A stretch of 64,000 nucleotides of DNA, taken from Erythroxylum novogranatense (taxonomy: Eukaryota > Streptophyta > Magnoliopsida > Malpighiales > Erythroxylaceae). Shown one piece after another: positions 55,161 through 64,000 of this stretch. The DNA lies in assembly GCA_029891385.1 (NCBI GenBank), contig JAIWQS010000267.1:24170-88169 (forward strand). The letters run 5' to 3'. The notes beneath the pieces were generated by a model, which worked only from the letters and a program-made list of their open reading frames with translations, did no database searches and had not been told where the DNA came from. Numbering within the stretch: position 1 is the first letter of the stretch; each line of letters begins with the position of its first letter. Made by a program: the position numbers and the translations under genes.

Positions 55161-57160
55161 TATACTAATTAAAATTATTTACACATATTTAATTGTCCTG
55201 CTTACTATCATATCAGGGAAAGCAAGTTGGATCCAAGAGCAAAGAGAGCTCTATTTATAGGCTTTAGCACTGGCGTGAAGGGATATCGACTTTGGTGTCC
55301 AGATGAGAAGAAATTTGTTGTAAACAGAGATGTGAATTTTGATGAGATAGCTATGATTAATCAGAACACACATAAAGGGGAAATTGAAGCTATTAATACC
55401 ATGAGTAGTTCAAAGCAGGTGGAGTTATTGAAGACCCTAGTTGATCCAGTAAGGTCTGATGTTATAGACACTGGTCCTACAATTGATTTTGATGATGAGG
55501 ATGAGGATAATGAAAAGGAGGTACCTACTCAAGAACCACCATAGCAACAAGATTTTATTACAACCAGAAGATCTAGAAGAGAAATTTAAAAGCTGCTCGT
55601 TTTACTGATATTGTGGCATATGCACTTTTCGTTATTGAAGATGATATTTCATCCACCTACAAAGAAGCTGTTAGGAGTTCAAAGAGGATGGAGTGGAAGA
55701 AATCTATGGATGAGGAGATGAAATCTCTTCATAAAAATAAGACTTGGAAGCTGGTCAGTTACCAAAAGGGAAGAAATAAATTGGTTGTAAATAGGTATAT
55801 GTTAAGAAGATGGAATCTTTAGGAAAAGACATTGTAAGATTCAAAGCCAGATTGGTAGCTAAAGGCTATACTCAGAAGGAAGGCATTGACTACAACAAGG
55901 TATTCTCTCCTATAATAAAACATTCTTCCATTCATATTTTGTTAGCTTTGGTTATGTAGTTTGACCTTAAGTTGGCTCAACTTGATGTCGAGATGACATT
56001 CTTACATGGTGATTTAGAGGAAGATATTTTTATGTCTCAGCCAGAAGGGTTTATGGTTGTTGGCAAAGAAAATTAGGTTTGCAAATTGCAAAAATCATTG
56101 TATGGTTTGAAGCAGACTCCAAGATAATGGTATAATCGATTTGATAGGTTTATGATCGAGTAAAAGTACACAAGAAGTCATGTATATACTTTCGCAAGCT
56201 ACAAGATGGAACCTTTATTTATTTGCTTTTATATGTTGATAATATGCTTATAGCATGTAAAAGCAAAATGGAGATTGAAAGATTGAAGACTCAATTAAGT
56301 AATGAATTTGAGATAAAGGACTTGGGAGAAGTTCAAAAGATACTATGTATGATAACTGAAAGAGATAGAGAAAAAGACAAGATTGTTCTGTGTCAAAAGC
56401 AATATTTAAAGAAGGTACTACAATGTTTTCGGATGAATAAAAATTCAAAACTGGTTAGCACACCTCTTACTCCTCATTTCAAACTTAGTGCTTTTATGTC
56501 TCCTAACACAGATGAGGAAAGTTATTACATGGCTAAAATTCCATATGCAAGTGTTGTTGGTAGTTTGATGTATGCTATGGTATGTACTAGCCTGATATTT
56601 CAAAAGTTGTTAGTATTGTCAGTAGATATATACATAATCCAAGAAAAGGGCATTTGTAAGTTGTGAAATGGATTTTACGGTATATTCTGGGTACTGTGGA
56701 TGTTGGTTTATTATTTCAGCAAGATTAAATTACTAGTCAATGAGTTGTTGGATATGTAGATTCTAATTATGCAGGTGATTTAGACAAGCGTAGGTCCACT
56801 ACAGGTTTTGTATTCACTCTTACTGGAGGTCTAGTGATTTGGATATCAACTTTGCAATCTACAGTTGCTTTATCAACTATTGAGGCAGAATACATGGCAT
56901 TAACAAAATCTATTAAAGAAGCCATCTGGTTTCAAGGGTTGCTTGATGACTTAGGGGTTCATCAAGACCATGTGGATGTTCATTGCGGCGGTCAGAGTGT
57001 TATTTATTTAGCAAAGAATCAAGTTCATCATGCACGTACAAAACACATTGATGTGAGGTTCCATTTTGTTCATGAAATTATTGATGAGGGAGACATTCTT
57101 CTTAAAAAGATTGTGACCGCCGACAAGCTTTGCCACTCAAGTTTAAGCATTGCTTAGACT
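55161..57160 (+). pseudogene. Copia-3 RT and RNase H
   Basis: RAKRALFIGFSTGVKGYRLW (55240-55300) is the integrase end. RT starts at EAVRSSKRMEWKKSMDEEM (55661 on). Pieces follow with stops: LAQLDVEMTFLHGDLEEDI near 55975, and 56223-56666 with LLYVDNMLIACKSK, where the polymerase YVDD is YVDN, and EFEIKDLGEVQKIL. RNase H: DSNYAGDLDKRRSTTGFVF near 56760 and 56834-57157 with LSTIEAEYMAL and ARTKHIDVRFHFV. Not functional. Confidence 0.8.
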
Positions 57161-57255
57161 TGATTGGCATTTGTAAAATTTGTTGATTGCCTCATAGGGG
57201 ATTGGGAGATGACCATTGGGAGTTCCACTTCGAAGATTTGAGCCAAGGTGGAGAT

Positions 57256-57743
57256 TCTTAAGTATTGTCTCAAAGTCAGAAATGGTAGCTTGCTTTCGGT
57301 GATTATTGAAAGTAAAAAATGGTGGCTTTTTTTCGGTGGATTTTGGTGCAGCTGGCCTTCACCCACTGACTTCTCTATAAAAAAGAAGTGGCAACATCGG
57401 AAGAGAGTGTGTGAGAGAGAGCAGAAAAATTTCCAGGGGATGGAGAGCGCAGAAATTTATAGAGGAAAGAGAGAGCAGAAATTTATAAAGGGAGAAAGAG
57501 AGAGAGAAAAAAACATTCATATTTTTTTATTTTCTATTCCTAATAGGAGTGTATGAGCTTGGGTTAATTTGGAGTTTTTGGAAAATTGAGTGATAAACAC
57601 TATTGTATGCTCTCATTGATTATAGTGAAATACTTAGTCGTCTACAAACTGGACGTAGGCATTGCCGAGCCAATATAAAAATTTTAGTTTTTTTGTTGCT
57701 GTTTTATTTTTCACTCCAAATTTATTAACATTTCCACACAACA
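57256..57743 (+). repeat. Copia-3 right LTR
   Basis: Follows CCAAGGTGGAGATT, a typical copia PPT of the Tork group. It ends CACAACA. Confidence 0.78.
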
Positions 57744-57782
57744 ATAATGGAACTATTAATTCTAATGTTTTTTAATACTCGC

Positions 57783-58242
57783 CAAAAGAGCCAGAAATAC
57801 CGAGACCATGGCTGCTACTGGGAATAGATGCTTCAGAGCTAAGCAAATAGAGCGTCTGACTAGATGAAGCCTTTATCAGCAGATTTGGGACTCAGTTCGC
57901 TTTCGACCGCAGCTTCAGTCTGATAGCTGGGTTTGGAGAGGTCACTCATCTGGAGTCTTCTCTGTTGACTCAGCCTGGGACCTTCTTCGATCCCGACTTC
58001 CAGTAGACCCGATTCACCATTTGTTGTGGTTTCCAGGACACATTCCTCGACACTCTTTCATCCTCTAGTTGGCATCACAGGAGAGACTTCGGACCATGAA
58101 CATGCTCCAGTTTCTTTGGCGTTCTGACATCCTCGATTTGTGTGCTTTGTGGTACTTCTGTGGAGACACATGACTACCTCTTCTTTCAAAGGTCTTTTTC
58201 TCTGAATATGTTGGGGTTCCCTCTCGACGAAGACCCTTCCTC
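57783..58242 (+). pseudogene. LINE-A: 3' fragment of an L1-type ORF2 (zf-RVT region)
   Basis: Frames give WVWRGHSSGVFSVDSAWDLL, HHLLWFPGHIPRHSFIL, a stop, LASQERLRTMN and then CALCGTSVETHDYLFF-like pieces: the zinc-binding domain that ends plant LINE ORF2. It matches 63690-64000 closely, so it is a second copy of the same family. It ends abruptly where the TTTAGG array starts. The usual last part of ORF2 and a poly(A) tail are not seen. Confidence 0.75.
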
Positions 58243-58993
58243 TTAGGTTTAGGTTTAGGGACATTTTAGGCTTTTAGGCTTTTAGGTTTAGGTTTAGGTT
58301 TAGGTTTAGGTTTAGGTTTAGGTTTAGGTTTAGCTTTGTTTAGGTTTAGGTTTAGGTTTAGGTTTAGGTTTAGGTTTAGGTTTAGGTTTAGGTTTAGGTT
58401 TAGGTTTAGGTTTAGCTTTAGGTTTAGGTTTAGGTTTAGGTTTAGGTTTAGGTTTAGGTTTAGGTTTAGGTTTAGGTTTAGGTTTAGGTTTAGGTTTAGG
58501 TTTAGGTTTAGGTTTAGGTTTAGGTTTAGGTTTAGGTTTAGGTTTAGGTTTAGGTTTAGGTTTAGGTTTAGGTTTAGGTTTAGGTTTAGGTTTAGGTTTA
58601 GGTTTAGGTTTAGGTTTAGGTTTAGGCTTTTAGGTTTAGGTTTAGGTTAGGGTTTAGGTTTAGGTTTAGGGTTAGGTTTAGGTTTAGGTTTAGGGTTTAG
58701 GTTTAGGTTTAGGTTTAGGTTTAGGTTTAGGGTTTAGGTTTAGGTTTAGGTTTAGGTTTAGGTTTAGGGCTAGGGTTTAGGTTTAGGTTTAGGTTTAGGT
58801 TTTTAGGTTTAGGTTTAGGTTTAGGTTTAGGTTTAGGTTTAGGTTTAGGTTTAGGTTTAGGTTTTAGGTTTAGGTTTAGGTTTAGGTTTAGGTTTAGGTT
58901 TAGGGTTTAGGTTTAGGTTTAGGTTTAGGTTTAGGTTTAGGTTTAGGTTTAGGTTTAGGTTTAGGTTTAGGTTTGGAGGTTTAGGTTTAGGTT
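58243..58993 (+). repeat. Telomere-like (TTTAGG)n array, 751 bp
   Basis: About 120 units, mostly the hexamer TTTAGG, with a few heptamers TTTAGGG (the plant telomere unit) from about 58640 to 58910, and rare variants CTTTTAGG, TAGCTTTAGG. The G-rich strand is the plus strand. It is flanked on both sides by LINE sequence. No subtelomere or chromosome end is apparent. Confidence 0.92.
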
Positions 58994-59512
58994 CGTCTCG
59001 ACGCCTCTCGATGGTTCGGTGACGCTTCTCCCACGCTCCCACCGGATTCGCTGCAGCCGCCACCTTGAGTCACAGATTCGCCTCACGGCTGCCCGCCTTA
59101 CGGGGAAGGAGGTGCTCCGTCCGACGCCTTCCCCCTTGTCGACAACCCACGGACGTCGCGGTCCTTCCATCGACCGCTTCGATGTCTCCCCGCCTGGTTG
59201 GTGCCGCTCTCGCCAAGCGTGGTGCCGGTCACCCCTGAAGCCCGGCGCTCCATTTGGGCGGCGGCCATCCCATTGGTCTCATGCCCATCCCACGGGCCTT
59301 TTCTGAGGGCTTCAGACGTTAGAGGCCAACAACTGGAGGCTACTTTCCACACAATCAAGAAGGCAAGGCCTCAGGAGGCAGCCCACCAAGTCCAAAGCCC
59401 ATAAGGGAGGGCTTTCACCCAAGGTCCACGTGGGTCAAGCCTACCGCCGCCCACGCCAGGAGGTAATTTTAAAAACGCCCTTTTAAGCAATTCATTAATT
59501 GCCCCTGTTCCT
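58994..59512 (+). other. LINE-B 5' UTR (GC-rich)
   Basis: Sharply more GC-rich than the surroundings, with no credible ORF. LINE promoters are internal and lie in such 5' UTRs, but no specific signal was recognised. Its first bases TTCGTCTCGACGCC follow the last TTTAGG unit directly. Confidence 0.5.
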
Positions 59513-60735
59513 AGTATGCATGTTCAACCTAGGAAGAACTCTGGTAAGAAATCTTCTGACTTCTCTTGGGCTGAGAAAGTCAGTGTCCCCACGGATTCCA
59601 ATACTGGATTCCGCTTCCCAAAAACTGGGAAGCCTTCTGAGGACATGTTTGACCTCCCCGATGATTGTATTGATGAGAGTCTGCACCAGTGGACTCGTTG
59701 TTTGGTCGGATTTTTCCCGGGGCATAACATGCCTTTTCCTGCTATGCGGATCCTAGCCACTGCGTGCTTGGAAGACCCTCGGCCTTGAGGATGTTATCTC
59801 CACAGGCTCGGGGTTCTTCTTATTTCGTTTCCAGACTGAGGCAGCCTCACAGACTATACTAGAGCGGGGCCCGTGGCTTTTTGGCGGGAAAGCTATCGTG
59901 CTCCACCAGTGGCACCTACACTTTGAGTATGACAAATCTCGAGTATCCCGCATCCTGTTTGGGTCCGCTATACGGGCTGCCATTCCCTTTATGGAATGGC
60001 GTAGCCTTCACCTCTTGACCAACCGGATTGGGCGACCTCTCCTCGATGCATACACTTCGCCGTGCAGGCTAGCCTTTGCTAAGCTCAGTGTGGAGATTTC
60101 TGCGATTGAGAGCCGATCCATGAGTTCACTTTTCGTTGCAAGTTGAGTCCCGAGCCAATCCGCATTCGTTGGAGTATGAGTGGGCGCCTAAGTCACTGCT
60201 CCACTGGCCATGTCTTTGGGCATTCATCGCGCCTCCCGTCTTTGCTGCACCTTTGATCCTCCCCTATCTCCTCGAGACACCAGTGGCCCCACCTACTGCT
60301 TCCCCAGTGCCCCGGGAGGAGATACCGGCCCCTATAGAGATACCGGCCCCTATAGCTCCCGACACTGGCCGAGGCTCTCTGGTCGCACCTCCAGCTTATG
60401 GACCTGCCCGCCTCCGTGTGACCTGTGGTGTGTCATCGACCCCTACACGTGATGGTTTGGGATACAGTCCAGTTCGGACTACTCCACCTCCATGCCGACC
60501 CGAGCCCACACCGATTAGCCCGCGGCAGACGCCTAGCCCACTAGTCTCTACGGAGATGCATTCCACCCCTAGCAGGATGCCTTGTCTCCTCAGTACTGAG
60601 GCCTCCATTCCCAGTAGTAGCCAGGGCTCTCGTTTCGCTTGCCTCTTTGGAGATTTCTCGATCGGTGCCTCCCCAGTTCCTATTCAGGGGTTGATCAGCG
60701 ATGGTATGAGTGAGGGGACTTACCCCTCTCCTTGA
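59513..60735 (+). pseudogene. LINE-B ORF1 (DUF4283-like, nucleic-acid-binding), frameshifted
   Basis: Starts at the ATG 59516 (MHVQPRKNSGKKSSDFSWAE). DUF4283 motifs: CLVGFFPGHNMPFPAMRILA, then in another frame GFFLFRFQTEAASQTILERG and PWLFGGKAIVLHQWHLHFEY, then HLLTNRIGRPLL and RLAFAKLSVEISAIE (59898-60146). 60136-60735 carries LEYEWAPKS, where a CCHC knuckle should follow but is scrambled, and a Pro-rich tail with a tandem EIPAPI. ORF1 proteins bind the LINE RNA. Breaks near 59786, 59960 and 60140. Confidence 0.75.
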
Positions 60736-60764
60736 TTTCTGCCGTCTTGATTTATATTCCATTT

Positions 60765-61555
60765 CCTATGATCGGAAGTTGGAATATTAGGGGCCTTAAT
60801 GGTCCTCACACTCAGCAAGCGGTTCGAGATTGGATTCGGCATCACGACCTTGGTTTGGTTGGTCTCTTGGAGACCAAGGTAGCTTCTCCCTCCTTAGCGG
60901 TGTAGTTTCAGTACTTTTCGTGGGTTGGGATTACTTGAGTAATGTGATGGATCGGTAACTTGTCGCATTACGGTATGTTGGGACCCGGTTTATTTGAGTT
61001 CATGAGTTCGTTTCTACTCTACAGGAATTAGGCTGTGAGGTGACTTCGTGAGCGTGAGGGTTCTATTTTGGCTTCTTGTTGTCTATGGCTCCCGGATCTG
61101 CACTAGAGCGAGAGCTTTGGGATTTCCTCCGTGGTCGAGTGGCGGTTTCATTCTATGCCTTGGCTCAGATTAGGTGATTTTAATGCCATCTGAGTCATTC
61201 GACGTGAGTCGGCGAGAGACACCGGGTGGTATCGCCATATGGATGAGTTTGGGGAATGTTTACATGATTCTCGAGTTGCCGTCTACCTTACCGAAATTCT
61301 GCGATATACTTGGCATAATGGTCGGGACGGACCGGCTTCCATTACGCGACGGTTGGATGCGGTTTGGCAACTCCGCGTGGCTTTCTTCATGGCTTGGTTC
61401 CTTCTGAGAGGTCCGCCTTGAGATATTTACGATCACTGACTCTTTGGTTGTTCGGTTTGGCGCCTTGCGATCACGGCCTCCACTCCTTTCAAGTTTAAAA
61501 TGTTGGGTGACCATCCCATTTCTTAGAACTTGTTAGGAGAGTTTGGGCTACACCA
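60765..61555 (+). pseudogene. LINE-B ORF2, AP endonuclease domain
   Basis: Starts MIGSWNIRGLNGPHTQQAV at 60769, the N-terminal endonuclease motif, then GLLETKVAS (catalytic Glu). Stops at 60903 and after follow. RLGDFNAI near 61165-61190 is the active-site Asp-Phe-Asn, then RETPGGIAIW and LDAVWQLRVAFF in different frames. The endonuclease nicks target DNA to prime reverse transcription. Confidence 0.72.
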
Positions 61556-62830
61556 GTGAGAGGAGACCCGATGTTTTGCTTGACTTACCGGTTAGGTTTG
61601 CTCAAGCGAGAGCTGAAGTCCTTCCACTTTCGGGACTACAGCCATATTTCCAGTCGAGTTCGGGAGGCGCGGACCCAGTGGGCCTCCGCTCAGGCAGCTC
61701 TTGATGCTTCCCCACACTCGCCCGATCTAGGTATTGCTGAGCGCGACCTTGCTAGGCAGTACTATAGACTGATTCAGGATGAGGAGTCATTCTATCGACA
61801 GCGATCTCGGATCCAGTGGCTTGCTCTGGGCGACCAGAACACTAGTTTTTTCCATAGATCCTTGATCCATCGCCAGGTTAGAGGGCGGGTACATGGGTTG
61901 CTTGATGGGACCGGTACTTGTATCACAGATCAGGGAGCTTTGGGTCAGATGGCGGTTGATTATTTTCAGAGTATCCTCTGCTCTCCCCCCTTGCCTCCTC
62001 CAGCTGATGCTGCTCGGTTCTTCACTCGTCGTATCCCTGTGGATATGGTCCAGTCATTGGTGGGCCCAGTTTCAGATGAGGAGATCCGTCATGCCTTATT
62101 TTCCATTCCGGAGGATAAGGCCCCAGGACCTGATGGTTATACCTCTTTCTTCTTTCGGAGGTGTTGGGATATTATTGGAGCAGATTTCAGAGCAGCGGTG
62201 CGGTATTTTTTCTCTACCTCGGTGTTGCCTCGCTGCGTGAATTCTACTAGGATTACCTTGGTCCCCAAGGTGGAGAGCCCACAGACTTTGAGCGACTTTA
62301 GGCCGATTTCTTGCTGCAATGTCCTTTACAAGTGTATCTCGAGGTCATTTAAATCGGTTCAAGGTTGTTCTAGGAGGTGATGGGGCCTTCGAGATGGCGT
62401 TTGTCCGGGAGGCGATTGCGAATCGCGATTTTCTTACTCAGAGTTGATGCACGATTATCACCTCGATCGTTCACCACCACTTGTCTTATCAAGGTTGATA
62501 TTCGTAAGGCTTTCGATACAGTCAGCTGGGAGTTCATTTTATTGGGATTGAGGACTGTCGGAGTTCCTGATAGCATGATTGGATGGATTGAGGTATGTCT
62601 CCGCTCTGCCCATTTCTCGGTTGCTCTTAATGGATCACTTCATGGTTATTTTGCTGCCACACGAGGGGTGCGACAGGGAGATCCTCTTTCTCCTTATTTG
62701 TTTGTTCTGGCGATGGAGGGACTTGATGGGATACTGCGTGAGGTGACAGCATCTCCGGACTATGGCTATCATTGGAGGTGTCGTGACTTTCTCACCCCAT
62801 CTACGCTGCGGATGATTTGATGCTTTTAGT
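61556..62830 (+). pseudogene. LINE-B ORF2, reverse transcriptase domain
   Basis: 61556-62380: IQWLALGDQNTSFFHRSLIH, DKAPGPDGYTSFFFRRCW and LSDFRPISCCNVLYKCISR (RT motifs 0 to 2). After a break, 62377-62820: LIKVDIRKAFDTVSWEFI (catalytic Asp), RGVRQGDPLSPYLF and MEGLDGIL. The polymerase box lies in a third frame at 62799-62816 and reads IYAADD, one Ala more than the usual Ala-Asp-Asp. Target-primed reverse transcription would be its role. Confidence 0.82.
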
Positions 62831-63680
62831 CGTGCGATTCCGATTCTCTTGAGATCATCCGCTGAGCTTTGACTATTTTTACGAGGGTTTAGGGTTAGCA
62901 TGAACTTCGGATAGGCCGAATCTTTTTCTCGAGGATCCCCGAGTAGAGGTTTCCTCCTTCTGAGTATCCTTGGGATTCAAATTGGTTCCCTCCGATCCGT
63001 ACACAGGTGTCCCACTTATCCTTACTACGCTTTGAGGCATGCAGATTGTCTTCCTCACGGTAGAGGATACTTTCGGATTCATTGTGGACTTGGCGTCTCT
63101 TACTTCGTGGGTTAATTGCGGCTTCTTAGATCTGTTCTCTTCTCTATCCGAGTCTCTTTGGTGGGTATGTTTCTGCCTAGTAGCATCACTTCGCCGCATT
63201 GAGTATTCATCAGCTTTTCTCTGGAGGGTACTTCATTGTCCCTATTTGGGCTAAGGTTGCATAAATCGGTTTGTTTCCGAGACGGGGAGGAGGACTTGGA
63301 GTTAAGAGGATCGGGGACTAGAATAGGGCGTACGCAGCAAAGTATGTATGGCGACTATTCACAGACCGATCCTCTACATGGACCACGTGGGTACATGCAG
63401 TGTTGCTACGGGGTAGATCTTTTTGGCATATTCGGGTCCCGTCGAGCTCTTCCTGGGTTTGGCGGAAGATTCTGTTGAGTCGAGAGTGGTGCAGAGGCCT
63501 TATTGTAGCTTGTATTGGTGATGGGCGAGATGTTTCTCTATGGCAGGATTATTGGTTACCAGATCAGGGCCCCCTATGTGACCGATTCTCATTCCGCGAG
63601 CTATCTTCTACTGGGCTCTCTTGGGATGCTCGGGTGTCGGAGATTATTTGTGATGGGGAGTGGGCTTTTCGGAAGTCATG
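62831..63680 (+). pseudogene. LINE-B ORF2, post-RT region, degraded
   Basis: Only short frames. RVLRRGRSFWHIRVPSSSSW-like sequence near 63400-63460, then GDGRDVSLWQDYWLPDQGPL at 63523-63580 and SWDARVSEIICDGEW near 63620-63665, typical of the plant LINE region between RT and zf-RVT. Confidence 0.65.
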
Positions 63681-64000
63681 AGCTGCGGCGATTGGGACTC
63701 GGTTCGCTTTACATGACCTCGGTCGATATTTGGGTTTGGAGAGGTCACTCATCTGGAGACTTCTCTGTTGACTCAGCCTGGGACCTTCTTCGACCACGAC
63801 GTCTGGTAGACCAGATTCACCATTTGTTGTGGTTTCCAGGTCACATTCCTCGGCACTCTTTCATCCTCTGGTTGGCATCACAGGAGAGACTTCGGACCAT
63901 GGACAGGCTTCAGTTCTTTGGCGTCCTGAAATCCTCGACTTGTGTGCTTTGTGGTACTTCTATGGAGACTCATGATCACCTTTTCTTTCGGTCTTGGATT
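63681..64000 (+). pseudogene. LINE-B ORF2, zf-RVT domain, cut by the window end
   Basis: IWVWRGHSSGDFSVDSAWDL, QIHHLLWFPGHIPRHSFILW and CVLCGTSMETHDHLFF (Cys-Cys-His of the zinc site) in one frame, except for a break near 63940. It is close to LINE-A at 57930-58200. Confidence 0.78.

Larger units (their letters stand above)
52435..57743 (+). mobile_element. Copia-3: dead Tork/TNT1-like Ty1/copia element
   Basis: A 5.3 kb element with ~480 base LTRs, a weak PBS, gag, integrase, RT and RNase H in copia order. Size, gag start (VDKFNGSNNFGIWQYEV) and RT style fit the Tork lineage. Key residues are lost by G-to-A changes: integrase Glu to Lys and RT YVDD to YVDN. Target duplication not recognised, in keeping with age. 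Confidence 0.83.
58994..64000 (+). mobile_element. LINE-B: L1-type non-LTR retrotransposon, 3' end outside the window
   Basis: A GC-rich 5' UTR, ORF1 with a DUF4283-like domain, ORF2 with endonuclease, reverse transcriptase and zf-RVT. Domain order is that of plant L1 LINEs. Several frame breaks and stops interrupt both ORFs. The 5' end abuts the TTTAGG array. Confidence 0.82.

Noticed and set aside
58336..58650. Open frame encoding a long Phe-Arg dipeptide repeat (and Asn-Leu on the other strand)
   Set aside because: It is a translation of the (TTTAGG)n array; a hexamer repeat keeps all frames open.
58243..58993. A genuine chromosome end
   Set aside because: LINE sequence of the same orientation flanks both sides and 5 kb follow; only an interstitial array is supported.

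Overview
This window reads as dicot-like plant heterochromatin. It is AT-rich, holds no recognisable host gene, rRNA or tRNA gene, and consists almost entirely of nested retrotransposons. The plant assignment rests on the element types: a Sirevirus-like Ty1/copia with an env-like third ORF, Tekay/Del-like Ty3/gypsy elements with LTRs of 2.5 to 3 kb, a Tork/TNT1-like copia, and a plant-type L1 LINE whose ORF1 carries a DUF4283-like domain. Primer-binding sites match the initiator-tRNA-Met type throughout. I cannot name the species.

Layout. 1-300 is the 3' end of a Tekay-type LTR. 301-479, 9777-10850 and 41004-42298 look like three pieces of one old long terminal repeat. It was split by Copia-1 (480-9771, TSD CAAGT) and by Gypsy-A (10851-40998, minus strand, TSD ACTAG). 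Gypsy-A is itself split twice: Copia-2 (14569-25724, plus) sits in its integrase, and Gypsy-B (31540-39313, plus, TSD ATTTA) sits in its 5' LTR. 42299-48900 is an eroded minus-strand Ty3/gypsy element (element Y), cut by a 2.83 kb solo LTR (43521-46350, TSD TTAAC). 48900-52434 is AT-rich and mostly unassigned, with LTR-like sequence ending at 52141. 52435-57743 is a dead Tork-like copia (Copia-3). 57783-64000 holds a LINE 3' fragment, 751 bp of telomere-like (TTTAGG)n, then a second LINE of the same family that runs off the window.

How the parts relate. Each full element keeps the usual order (LTR, PBS, gag, protease, then integrase and RT/RNase H in copia or RT/RNase H and integrase in gypsy, PPT, LTR), but most reading frames are broken. 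Two kinds of damage can be told apart. Copia-3 and parts of Copia-1 show G-to-A changes that kill catalytic residues or create stops. Copia-2, the duplicated gag region of Gypsy-A and the LINE show CTG read as TCG or CG, and CAG read as CGA or CG, at places where a sister copy has the intact triplet. That second pattern looks more like a methylation-linked base-calling artefact at CHG sites than mutation, so several apparent frameshifts may not be real.

Other notable points: four LTR or leader regions from different families carry clusters of one short palindrome each; a LINE/telomere-like/LINE head-to-tail arrangement; a tandem gag-protease duplication in Gypsy-A; a microhomology-joined LTR duplication in Copia-2; and a pol deletion in Gypsy-B.
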